A stretch of DNA of 64,000 bases from Glandiceps talaboti (Eukaryota; Hemichordata; Enteropneusta; Spengelidae). The position numbers were made by a program, and so were the translations under genes. Positions 35,005 to 46,458 of this stretch are shown piece by piece. The notes beneath the pieces were generated by a model, which saw only the letters and a program-made list of their open reading frames with translations, did no database searches and was not told the origin of the DNA. The stretch spans positions 20,223,947 through 20,287,946 of the forward strand of contig NC_135555.1 of the NCBI RefSeq assembly GCF_964340395.1. The letters are read 5' to 3'. Numbering within the stretch: the first letter of the stretch is position 1; every line of letters starts with the position of its first letter.

Positions 35005-35390
35005 GAGCTTACCAGTAAGAGCGTAGTGGTTAGAGATAGGATTAGCAATCAGAAAGTCATGGCTTCGAATTCTACTAGAGATAGGGGTATTTCTGTGACC
35101 GACCCAAACCCAGGGTGAGTGTTCTACAGACTTGATGAGTAGGCTGTATCACTCAGTCGTGTCTCGCTCACAAGGCAGGTGCGACTTTGGACGAGGGACT
35201 CCTGGAGTAATGACTCGAACAGTTGGGGACGATTATTCAAATGGAGTCCCCACATGTATGTTTGTCGGGCCTGGGTGACTCCGGCACAGCCTGTGTACTG
35301 ACTGGGAAAGCAGTTCCACGGCAACGTGATAATGGAGTGTGCAACATAGCCCTGTCACGAAGTTCCAAAAAACCTGTGAATGGATTTTTG
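35005..35390 (+). mobile_element. Probable degraded tRNA-derived SINE
   Basis: An A-box-like AAGAGCGTAGTGGTTAGAG at about 35018-35036 and a B-box-like GGCTTCGAATTC at about 35062-35073 are spaced as in a tRNA. The body contains ACAGCCTGTGTACTGACTGGG and GGCAACGTGATAATGG, which loosely resemble the body of the 1767-2126 SINE (CAGCTGTGTAATTGGGG, TTGCAACGTGAATG). The conserved GCGCTTTG tail is missing. The small - strand frame here is a by-product. Confidence 0.5.
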
Positions 35391-36207
35391 TAGAAATGTG
35401 GGATTGTATTTATGTGTGTATATGTCTACATAAGAAAAAAAATCGCTGAGAGCTATTTTTGATAGGAAATTATGACGGGTTACAATATGGTCAGTTTCCA
35501 AGCATAAATTTAAATTTAAAGAAAAGGCCTCTGTGAATAAATGTGATTATATTATATTTCATCAATATTTCATGATTCAACCCTCGCATTGCATATTCAA
35601 ATGTCAATCCCATTGCGTTGCGTGGGATATGAGATTCTTAAGACACCTTGATAAGTCTAATCGAACCATGAACATTGTAACGTCATTTGTCGTGATATTT
35701 AAGATTTGACTCTACACAGTAAGTAAAGGGATCTCATACAAGCCTTCAAAAAAACAAGACCCATAGAAGTTTTAAAAAGATATAGAGCTGGCTGTGTACT
35801 ATTACACTCTTGAAGTGAAATGCACGGGATAATAAGAAATACATCAACCTCGATTGGTGACTCGAGCTTGAGCAGGATGCGGTGCCACTTGAATGTTCAC
35901 ATCAACTATGGTTAGAGCCAAATTCCGATTAAGAAACGTAGTCCAGGTTAAAATGGGTTATGAGTGATGGCGTCAACATTGGTAAGTTTATATGAATATC
36001 TATTTTGATTATATATTTATTCTCTTTCTGTGCGTTTAGTGGTATGGAGTGTTTATCGATTCATAGCATTTTCCATTTCCGCAAAGGGATAATTCACTTG
36101 CAAATGAATGGTAAGATAATATATGCACACAAGCACCTCAGTTCATATTTTAATAGTTGAAATCAACCTTGTCCTTGGAAAGTTAACCGGGAAATATACA
36201 GAACTAA

Positions 36208-36211
<4 letters not shown>
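35391..36211. other. Non-coding, nothing recognised
   Basis: AT-rich, with no motif or repeat of note. Confidence 0.55.

Positions 36212-36301
<90 letters not shown>
36212..36301. repeat. (GA)n microsatellite, about 90 bp
   Basis: A pure AG run, purines on the + strand. The Arg-Glu open frame across it is an artefact. Confidence 0.98.
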
Positions 36302-36303
<2 letters not shown>

Positions 36304-37629
36304 ATGTTCTCTTTTAAGAATATCTAAGTATGTCAAATTTCTAAGGTAAATTCCTCTATATATTCCTTCTGTATACTGTATGTTGTCCTTACATGAGCTA
36401 TGTAATTCTTATCTTTGTCTATTTTGACATCTAATCAAGCATTACTTTATTCAATTTACTTTAATTTTAACTCTTAGTCTAGTAAGGGTTGTGTCATTTT
36501 AAAAAAACTGAACCACAAGAAACGTGTGTTTTTTTTCGTTTGGGGAGGGGGTAAGAGTTCATTTCGTTTTGAGTGCGTCAAAATCACGATAAGGATTTTT
36601 AATTCTTACTAAAAATGGAATCAAAAGAAGCAATGCTATTTTTCTTGAAGAAATGACAGTCAGAAACGTTGCCGACATACACGGAGAGAGAAGTATGTTG
36701 TTCTAAAATAACCATATGGCCATGTAACCCCACTGGCCAGGGAGTGGTGTACAATACATGAATGACAAAAACAAACACTTCAATGCTACGTAAACATGGT
36801 TTTATTATTCCCCAACACCTACACAGAAGTTTCTGAAATCAAGAAATGTTTTTTTTTTTCCGTTTGTTGGTTCGTCACAACTATGAATGATCTGGTACTT
36901 GACGAACCCAAACGTCATCCAATTTCTTGCCACTTGGATGACAACCCCACAGCCCAAAGCCCGGCGTTACACTCTTTATTGACATTACCTCATTTACTTG
37001 TACATGTAACTCTCGGTTTTAAAACACGCGGCATAGCTTTGGGACGAATACCTGATGCCAAAGGTTGATCGATCAACTGGTGTTGAATCAATCCTTCTAT
37101 TAACGTGAAAGTAAAAAGTTCAATCGTCTATAATAATTATTCAGCAATAGTTTAGTAATTCCAGAACAGATTTGTACATGTTTTCACGTGATAGTTGAAA
37201 CGTGAAAGCCGCCCTCAACGTGTTCATCACTGTTATAGTGCGGCCGTCATAATAAACGCGTACAAATTACGGAAACGTGCGAATAATAACGACTCGACAG
37301 AAACAACATGAAGACTAAAAAGCATGAGATCTGCAGCTGGTAAATACAATTTGCCGTTGAAACTATGTTTTACAAAAAGACAGTACCATATGTTTGTTAT
37401 GTCTATGGATGTCATGGAATATGAAGTAAACATACAACGTAGGACAGGTCGATCATTTTCCCATTACGCATTAAGAAATTTCGTTTTGAGGGGGAGGAGA
37501 AAGGGGGTTTAAACTAACACGAAGAAATTACGTTTCTTGTGCGTCAGTTTTAAAATGACACGGCCCTTAACTGAAATATCAATCGTGTTAAATGTTGACC
37601 AATCTCTGTAAACGAGAACATATGTTGCA

Positions 37630-37720
37630 AATCACGTGTAACCTACGTCACGAATCTACAACTGTTGTTGACCTTAGATATATAAGGGCGGGAACAAACA
37701 TGGCACCCAGACCATATATC
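37630..37720 (+). promoter_or_regulatory. TATA-like core with upstream E-box and CRE-like sites
   Basis: TATATAAG at 37679-37686 is followed by GGCGGG. Upstream are CACGTG (about 37633-37638) and TACGTCA (about 37644-37650). This arrangement could be a Pol II promoter, but no coding exon can be identified downstream; the ATG at 37708 opens only a 12-codon frame. Chance occurrence in AT-rich DNA is quite possible. Confidence 0.2.
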
Positions 37721-38257
37721 TATACGTGCACAGTATAAGAGAGCAACCGTGAACCACGACAGACATTTATGAACTAATAGACAGTCGCCCGACGATATCC
37801 TTTGTAGATAGAGAAAACCCATTGACACTTTATTACCATAAACTCCACTGCATTTCAAAATGAAAGAGATAAAAATATATAATCATAGCACATGTCAGCT
37901 ACACAACCTTCACGAGACAGTATATACGGTGTCACCTCCCGGAGCCAGTTCTTTCTTGTCCTTTCCTACCCGACGTACCAGTAGTTTCGGAGTTAGCGTC
38001 TCAGAGTAAAGACAAAAGATTTGCGTATTTGGACGTATGAGAGCGCTGCACACCTCTGTCTTGCCCTTCGCAAGATCACTATCCTGGTCTGGGAGATCGG
38101 CCGTTGTGGGCGCAGTCCAATCTCCCTTTAAAGCCCGGACCGATGATTTCGTTACATTGATATGATAAAGTGGGTCATACTATTTTTTTTAAAACTGAAT
38201 GATTAATGTAAGGAAACCACCTATTTGATTAACCACGAATGCACAACATGGATACTC

Positions 38258-38313
38258 TACGTATGTATGTATGTATGTATGTATGTATGTATGTATGTAT
38301 GTATGTATGTATG

Positions 38314-38345
<32 letters not shown>

Positions 38346-38381
38346 TGTGTGTGTGTGCGCGCGCATGCATGCATGCATGCG

Positions 38382-38413
<32 letters not shown>

Positions 38414-38420
38414 TGTATGT
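38258..38420. repeat. 163-bp unbroken alternating purine-pyrimidine compound microsatellite
   Basis: The order is (GTAT)n, (GT)n, (GCGT)n, (GT)n, GCGCGC, (ATGC)n, then (GTAT)n again. Every step from 38258 to 38420 alternates pyrimidine and purine. The GC-rich centre with alternating flanks is the classic composition of Z-DNA-forming sequence. Several overlapping frames here are artefacts. Confidence 0.97.
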
Positions 38421-38782
38421 TTCAGTTCCATTTGATGGTCACATCGACAGGTGTTATACAGAGAAATTTGATAAATATATACCACTCTCTCTTGAAATTA
38501 ATAACCTAGGGTTCTTTTGTAGAATCGTTGTCATAGTGATCGGCAGTTTAGGATCAGTTCACAAACGTGTAATACCTGGTTTTAAGTTGATTGGCATCCC
38601 GCATCAAACCAAGAAGTGGTTAGCACGATACCTGAGTGTTAGTGCTGCTATAGGCTCTTTCAGAACATGGCAAAGAAGATGTAAGGACATGAATGTGTAA
38701 ATCTTCTGTCCAGTCAATTTTTTGGGGATAAACATTGTGATTTGTATAATGTTTATCATGAATCCTGAATAAATAACTGTTG

Positions 38783-38874
38783 ATATGTATGTATGTATGT
38801 ATGTGTGTGTGTATGTGTACATGTGTGTGTGTATGTATGTATGTATGTATGTATGTATGTATGTATGTATGTAT
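38783..38874. repeat. 92-bp (GTAT)/(GT) alternating tract
   Basis: A second uninterrupted purine-pyrimidine alternation, made of GTAT and GT units with one GTAC interruption. It lies about 360 bp from the first tract. Confidence 0.95.
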
Positions 38875-39634
38875 TGACATATATTAGAATAACAAAGCAT
38901 AATGGAAGATTGTATTGAGATTAGAGTCACCGTTTACTTCAAAAGGAAATAAAATATGTTGTACGTCTATATTAATTGCCATGGTGACGAGGTAATTCAA
39001 GAGATCAGTCGCCATTAATCTTTACAAAAGATTTCAACTTAATTTCCGCTGTTTATCCAGTGAACCACCTGCAACAATAGTCTGTACTAGGAGAGTGCTA
39101 CTGACCTTCTCACTAGGAGAGAGTGCCACTTAGTGTCGGGTGTTGTCTTCCAATGAAATCAACACACCCACATCACGCCGCTAGCACGTCTCTTCAGATG
39201 ATGCTCTTTCCGTACTAGTATACCTGTATTTAATTTCCCAAAGAGTTTTTTTGATATCAATAATTACACCACGTGCAAGCCAAGTTGCACACAGTTTGAT
39301 CCTAAAATACGGGATTTATACCTTCGTCATCACCGTGACGATTCTCAGTCACAACACAAGCTGACGAACTCTCCTCCATCACCGGGTTATGTTGTTGTTA
39401 CAATTTTTCAACATTGCATATTGTCATAACTCCCCCCCCCCCGCCCCATTTGAAGGTATAATTTATTATGCCCTAGGTAATATGTTTTTTCTTCATTCTG
39501 CCGCATAATGCATAACAACAATGATTCTGGTGTCATTTTTCTTTAACATGGAACGTTTAAATTAAAAATATGTTGTTAGTTACAAAAACTTACTCCGAGT
39601 CATAAAATCGTACATCCTGAGCAGTATTACATCA
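38875..39634. other. Non-coding, nothing recognised
   Basis: Contains a C-rich run at about 39432-39447. No gene signal. Confidence 0.55.
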
Positions 39635-40085
39635 GCTGTGTGTAGACGTATTTTTTGTGACTGTATACACAATAAATTAAATCAAATTGATTTTTGGGTC
39701 CGCACCTAATCATCAGCGCCCTCAGCGACAATCATGATTTCAACCTGTTTCTGTCCTACTTATTGATATTATCAACCACTGGCTAACTCAAACATATACA
39801 ATATATAATTATTGGCATTTTAACATTTTCAGTGAATATTTTGTGGTTATCTGATCGAAAAATGATACTCGAGTTACAACTAGTACAATTTTAACATAAT
39901 GACAGATTCAAAACCAAGCTTTCGCCCAAGATTTAAACATGTCACTACCCTACCTTCATATATTATATATTTACCATTATTTAACAGATACGATGTCTTT
40001 TTGTGAGCGATTGGCAAATTTTTAGTGAATATATCTCTGGTTACTTGATAAAAAGATGTCCCAGTTACGGCTAGTGCAACCTGGT
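39635..40085 (-). repeat. Dispersed repeat family 1, copy 5 (longest, both modules)
   Basis: Right module about 39635-39890: GATTTTTGGGTCCGCACC, AATCATGATTTCAACCTGTT, TTTTCAGTGAATATTTTG, ATCTGATCGAAAAATGATA. Left module about 39940-40085: GATACGATGTCTTTTTG, CAAATTTTTAGTGAATAT, CCCAGTTACGGCTAGTGCAAC. This copy explains the others as partial or diverged versions: 8345-8500 carries only the left module, while 1260-1680, 13380-13757 and 28408-28740 carry mainly the right one. No transposase frame. Confidence 0.75.
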
Positions 40086-40530
40086 TTTAACCGTGACGGT
40101 AATGGGACAGTCAGCCTTGCGAGCGTAATTCTAATTACGAGTACCCAAGGACGGTGAAGCTTTTTTAAGGTTCACTTCAAACTGATTGCGCTATATATGA
40201 ACATTTACACATCACTGGTTTTCAAAAATGCGCGGAGAAGCCAGGAAACAATACAAATAAAAATAAAACTGAGTATGAACTATAAAAAGTACGTAATCAC
40301 CTATGGAGGTCGCACTTCACACTTTCGCATTTTGCTGCATAACTCACTTTTACTTCAGTCCTGGTGTGTTTTCAAATGAAAATGAATACTAATTTGTTTA
40401 ACAACGTTTATGCTGATTTACAAAGGTTATAACGCACAAGCAATTCCAAGTTTTCAGCATTGGGCTTTGAGTCTATCTGTCTTGGTCGAGGATCCTCATC
40501 AGAATGAACACATTCCATGGTTACAGCCGA

Positions 40531-40545
40531 CCACTAGGTGGCGGT
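40531..40545 (+). promoter_or_regulatory. CTCF core motif match
   Basis: CCACTAGGTGGCGGT fits every position of the CTCF core consensus CCASYAGRKGGCRSY. CTCF is conserved across Bilateria with this recognition motif. The site lies in the interval between the two convergent genes, nearer the receptor (about 2.2 kb past its stop codon). The match is direct; occupancy and insulator function are inference. Confidence 0.5.
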
Positions 40546-40876
40546 ATGATCAGCCGATTGTTCTGAAACTTTAATTATTCAACTTGTGACAGGATTCTCG
40601 GCTGACGTCAACAACAAGTAATGTTTATCATTCTCATTCTCATTCTCATGCTGTCTTTGTCTACATTTGTCTATTTGAAGTGGTTTTATTATCGTGTGCA
40701 CCTCAGAATATCAGTTCTAAAGTTTTAAACTGTTTTGTTGTAATATCGTTCAAGGAAATTTCAAGCTAGTCTCTGCTAAAGTCATGAAGGAAACCTGGGG
40801 TTACCATGCAATTGTTACAATAGATAACAAAATGAGCTACACAAAGAAGCATCTATATTATAACTCAAAATGGCCA

Positions 40877-40877
<1 letters not shown>

Positions 40878-40932
<55 letters not shown>
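40878..40932. repeat. (CA)n microsatellite
   Basis: A pure CA run of about 55 bp. The His-Thr-repeat frame is an artefact. Confidence 0.98.
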
Positions 40933-41986
<1,054 letters not shown>

Positions 41987-42420
41987 TATATATATTATAG
42001 TTTCGAGCTTCCTCAGCGATCATCAGGCGACTGATACAATCGAGCACCGTTCTCTCCAGTGGGCACTCACAACTTATATGAATATATACACACATATATA
42101 AGATGGGTGAAAGAAAGGAGAACATCAAAGAAAATCAAATTCAAACAAGACACGAAATAACTACAACAAATTTTATACCTCAGATACAATCCCCTAAAAC
42201 TGAATTCACGATAAATAATGTATTTCATTGCTTTGAGCTATGTACGTGGTTGAGTCATCAGCCAATTACCTATGCATTGGTTAATAGCTCTTCTAATGAC
42301 GTCACTAGGGACGAAAACATTGTAAACAGATCACAGCCACTGAACCACTCACTTGAAAATAAATATGAGAACACTAAGCTGAATAGGGAGACTGTCAAAT
42401 AAACTTTAGTCAAGTAATGA

Positions 42421-42768
42421 TTTATTTGGCATTTATTACATACGAATGTACAGTAGGCGACTGTTGTACACATGTGCTTTAAAATATAGCCTCAAAATAC
42501 GTGACATGCGTCTTATATATTTATCTTCAAAAAAAATTATTTTCTTTTATTTACAAATTCATCCCTCTCCCCTTTTTTATCACTACAAAGTATGAATTCA
42601 GGTTGATTTGTAACAAAGATATCTCGTTTTTATGCCTGCTGTATACAGTATTGTCAACCAATTTTAATTGACCAGATGGTCACCATCTTTCAGTGATATG
42701 ATTGGTTAGTTTAAAGCCAATCAGAAGTGTGATTGGAAACTGATGTGGATCTGTTAGTTGAGAGCCAA
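42421..42768 (-). other. Probable 3'UTR of the receptor gene
   Basis: Read on the - strand, AATAAA occurs at 42551-42546 (about 220 bases after the stop) and at 42426-42421. Either could be the poly(A) signal. The first part of the UTR holds one unit of a 48-bp duplication. Confidence 0.45.
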
Positions 42769-42800
42769 TCAGCGGTGTGACTGACAACTGACGTGGGAGT
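42705..42800. repeat. 48-bp tandem duplication spanning the receptor stop codon
   Basis: Unit 1 at 42705-42752 and unit 2 at 42753-42800 share GTTAGTT, GAGCCAATCAG or AAGCCAATCAG, GTGTGA and ACTGA(C/T)GTGG, with several substitutions. The receptor stop codon (42769-42771, - strand) lies in unit 2, so the last few codons and the beginning of the 3'UTR are copies of one another. Each unit carries a CCAATCA box. Confidence 0.85.
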
Positions 42801-44295
42801 GATAGTCTGAATGATGCCGAATCTCCCTATCATACAAATTTCCGGCATCGGTAATAGCTTCTTGCGAGTTTGCCCTGCGCCTAGTACCTAATCGATACGG
42901 TTCGGCACGAAATCGTTTCTCTAAATATGCCTGCAAATCTCCCGCTCGAATCAATTTTAGTAACTCCTGATCCAGTCTGTCATTGGTGTCTGCTGTCTGC
43001 TCGATTGTTCTGGCGCCACTCTGTTGATTGGCAATGGAGTCTTCGCGGTTGAGCGTACAGGTCACGTGATGTACATCCGTGGGTTCTGCCTCCGTCACGT
43101 GAGTTCGTTGTTCATGGTTGTCTACATCGAGCACAACCCGTGGTCTACGATCCTTCTTTCCATCAACATTTCCCACGGATAGGTTAAAGCCGACTTTTAC
43201 TCTGTTTTGACCGTGAGGAATATTAATTTTGTGAATGGGCGTCCTATCCTTCAACGTTCGTTTCCGCTGGATGCAACAATAACAACAGCAATAACAACAA
43301 ATGTAGCACTTACAACGGTACTTATTCGTACCGAGGACTTCTTTGTATCCACGACGAAAATTTGAATTTCCCCAATAATAAACCGGTGGGTTGTAAACGG
43401 TACTGAGAAGAGCTAGAAAATCTTTAAAAGTCATCACCAAGGCTGATTTCGTAGTTTGTCCCCTCCAGTCAAATACATCCTCAAAAATTGTGAATACAAA
43501 AAATGGCGTATAAAGCAGTATAAAGACGGTTGTAACAGTTATCAACATTTTTTCGACGGCTTCCGATTTGTGGCCAACCAGTGAGATGATTGACGTCCGC
43601 TTACTGCAGGCAGCTTGCTGTTTGGACGTCTGATCGCTGACTCGTCGCCTGTTAATTCGCAAAGCTCTGATAATTCGCAGATAATTCACGATAATAACTA
43701 CCAACGGGAGCACAAATCCCAAAATGCACAGAGAGGAAGCGTATGCCACACGAAACAACACAGTTGCTCTCGAAGCAGTACACAACATTCCATGGAAAAA
43801 TGTCTTATTTTCCGTCACCGATGACGTCACGTTGTCGTACGTGTACTCGTAAATTCTCGGTATAGAAATTCCAAGAGCAAATATCCATATTCCAATGACT
43901 ACTTTGGTGGCAGTCGTCATGGTCATTTTCTTGTTAAACGGATAAACTGTGTGCCGAAGTCGTTCGTAACTTATCGTCGTCAGAGTGTAAATCGATCCGA
44001 CAATACAAAACATCGGAACGAACGCGATTGTCTTGCAGATGTTGTTTCCTATTACAGTCTCGGTTAGATAACGTGCCTGAAAACGAGCAGGCGTGAAAAC
44101 AGCGGCTAGTACACAATCAAAAATACACATATTCAAGATAAAAATATTCGTCGGCGTGCGTAAATATTTCCGTGAAGAAATGATAATACACGTCAGCACA
44201 TTGGCGATTATGGCGAACACGGCTAGCGGTATTCCCAGGGAAACGGTGAGGATAGTTGACACATCCATCGCTGTGGTTGTGTCATTTTGTGCCAT
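42769..44295 (-). CDS. Class A (rhodopsin-like) orphan GPCR, long cytoplasmic tail
   Basis: A plasma-membrane seven-helix receptor of 508 residues in one exon. I chose the Met at 44295 because its context is AAGATGGC and TM1 follows after about 14 residues. The frame is open back to another Met at 44499, but those 68 extra residues lack a signal peptide and are preceded by an acceptor-like TTGTCTTTTCTTGAAG (about 44416-44431, - strand), so they may be UTR or intron. Family marks: N32 in TM1, D60 in TM2, C88/C172 for the TM3-ECL2 disulfide, ERL 111-113 replacing DRY, W137 in TM4, P197 in TM5, LLYTP 260-264 in place of CWxP in TM6, NPPVY 302-306 in TM7, and helix-8-like FRRGYKEVLG. Sequons are at N4, N155 and N163. 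Nine cysteines within 328-341 suggest palmitoylation. A 165-residue tail is predicted cytoplasmic. It resembles peptide-type receptors in general; the ligand is not assignable. Confidence 0.9.
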   Translation of the reverse strand: MAQNDTTTAMDVSTILTVSLGIPLAVFAIIANVLTCIIISSRKYLRTPTNIFILNMCIFDCVLAAVFTPARFQARYLTETVIGNNICKTIAFVPMFCIVGSIYTLTTISYERLRHTVYPFNKKMTMTTATKVVIGIWIFALGISIPRIYEYTYDNVTSSVTENKTFFHGMLCTASRATVLFRVAYASSLCILGFVLPLVVIIVNYLRIIRALRINRRRVSDQTSKQQAACSKRTSIISLVGHKSEAVEKMLITVTTVFILLYTPFFVFTIFEDVFDWRGQTTKSALVMTFKDFLALLSTVYNPPVYYWGNSNFRRGYKEVLGTNKYRCKCYICCYCCCYCCIQRKRTLKDRTPIHKINIPHGQNRVKVGFNLSVGNVDGKKDRRPRVVLDVDNHEQRTHVTEAEPTDVHHVTCTLNREDSIANQQSGARTIEQTADTNDRLDQELLKLIRAGDLQAYLEKRFRAEPYRLGTRRRANSQEAITDAGNLYDREIRHHSDYHSHVSCQSHR

Positions 44296-44499
44296 CTTGA
44301 CGTGGAACTGATCATCTGACCCAAATGATTGGCATCCAGCTCTTTCCACTGTCTTCAAGAAACTCGTGTAAACAAAGAAATCCGGGTGAGCGACCTTTAT
44401 GACGCATCTCACTACGTCACCTTCAAGAAAAGACAAAACAAGATAGAGAACATTATTAATTCGAAGATTCATTAAACCTATACCCGAATATATCGTCAT

Positions 44500-45195
44500 G
44501 TGATTTATAGCCTTGGAAAGCTAAATTTTAATCTCCCGTCTGCAAGACTAACGACTATTATTTTAAAGACATGATTTACGACAATTACAAGAAAAGACGT
44601 CCATATAATTCACTGTTTTACGGCGTGAAGACGTGATATACATTTCTTAAAAGCACATCGCAATTCTACCTGTATCGTAAACGTAAACATAATGGCGCGC
44701 GAAACCTTGTTTTTACCGAGTCACCTTGCTGTGTACTACATAGCTGATCAAATACAACAACGTTTTACGGCAATTTAATCATATGTTGCCATGACAACTT
44801 GTTAAGCGACGTGAACTAATTTCCTGCCTTAAAACTCCCTTCACTACATCAGTAAGTCGTATCAACACAAATTTGAATATTTATTGTGTATCCCGGCAGC
44901 TTGATGCTTCTCGATTAGGCGAAATGCAAGAGAAATAATAACCGACTCTCACTTCTTTTCAATTAGACATATCATTTCCACCAGATACAATTTCCGCTGT
45001 CCTGTTTCGAAATACAAGCACAGATGGATATAGGCACACGTGATAGGTTGCTTGCAATCCGCCGTGAACTCTCATAAATGTTTTTTTTTTCAGATTAGTG
45101 GAGTGTTGATATTTTTTCCAATGGTATAATGTAAAAAAATATTTTAATAGAGTAGAATAGGGCATAATGTAATATGTGACAAAGTTAACAGTGTT
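44500..45195. other. Upstream flank of the receptor gene
   Basis: No definite promoter element. CpGs are somewhat frequent around 44690-44760 (GGCGCGCG at about 44694). Any 5'UTR exon would be here or further right. Confidence 0.35.
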
Positions 45196-45199
45196 TTCA

Positions 45200-45461
<262 letters not shown>

Positions 45462-46220
45462 GAAGGATTTCGACCAACGAATAATATCAAATTAGAATGA
45501 ATGGAAGAAAGATTAAAGGGGAGCGCCAGTACAGGAAATAAATGAATTTTCATGAACTATGGGTATGTTTTACACTCGGAAGGGAATAAACACTCAGTAG
45601 TCATGAATATTCATTGTTCAACCATGAATATATTATTTCTGCTGACTCCCACCATGCATTGGCCCACAGCAAAGATACCCTATAGATCTTAAGGCACAAG
45701 ACCAACTGTATGTTTCTCTAAAATCGCAAGTAATTGTAGATATTTTTTTAAGATGACAAGAAGATTTAAGATTAGGGACTCCGAGACAATAGCGATAACG
45801 ACGGCTAAGACGTAGATTATGATGATAAGTAATACATATCAATATTGTATATCAGTTTGATGTGTTCTATCAAAGGGTCAAAGGTCATCATACATAACAT
45901 GAACACCCAGGGCTAGAGAAATATACCGTAACAATTTTGAAATTCCAAAATCTCGAAAAAGTGACTCTTATTGAAAGTTTTTAAAATTCCCTCTGGCAGC
46001 ACAAAAGTGGTGAGTAAACCAGCTAATTGGTGGCATACATTTAAGTAAGTGGTAATTATATCATCATTGCATCTTAAATTTGTGCAGTTTTTATATTCGT
46101 ATGTGAAAGTAAGTCTTTGCAGAAGACAGGATTTCGTCATTCTTCGTATGGTTGAGTCAGGGCAACAGGTAATTGGATGATTCATGTATACAAGGTCAGT
46201 TATTGTCTCATCACACATGT
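45462..46220. other. Non-coding, nothing recognised
   Basis: Short frames only, including one of 104 codons on the - strand (45913-46227) with no domain or composition suggesting a gene. Confidence 0.5.
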
Positions 46221-46254
46221 TAACCAATGCTAACCAATGTTAGCCAATGCTAAC
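46221..46254 (+). promoter_or_regulatory. Three CCAAT boxes at exact 10-bp spacing
   Basis: TAACCAATGC, TAACCAATGT and TAGCCAATGC follow each other at 46221, 46231 and 46241. CCAAT is the NF-Y core. The 10-bp phase puts all three on nearly the same DNA face. It may equally be a tiny tandem repeat without function. Confidence 0.3.
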
Positions 46255-46263
46255 TCTATATGG

Positions 46264-46407
46264 TTATTTGATGTTGTAAGAGAGAGACGTATGATGTAGG
46301 AGACGGAGAAGGGTGAGGGGAAGAGAGAAAGAGATAGGGCAGAATAGAGAGGGCAGGGAGGGGTGGGCGTAAACGAGAGGGTAGTGGAGAGGCAGAAACA
46401 GGCCATC

Positions 46408-46458
<51 letters not shown>
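46264..46458. repeat. Purine-rich stretch ending in (GACA)n
   Basis: G/A-rich text over about 140 bp, then a (GACA)n array at about 46406-46458. Confidence 0.9.

Noticed and set aside
38189-38700. Overlapping frames of 94-153 codons around 38.2-38.9 kb
   Set aside because: They depend on tetranucleotide arrays. The non-repeat parts have no domain-like pattern.
46406-46458. Direct repeats that might suggest a CRISPR array
   Set aside because: They are a pure tetranucleotide microsatellite without spacers, in animal DNA.
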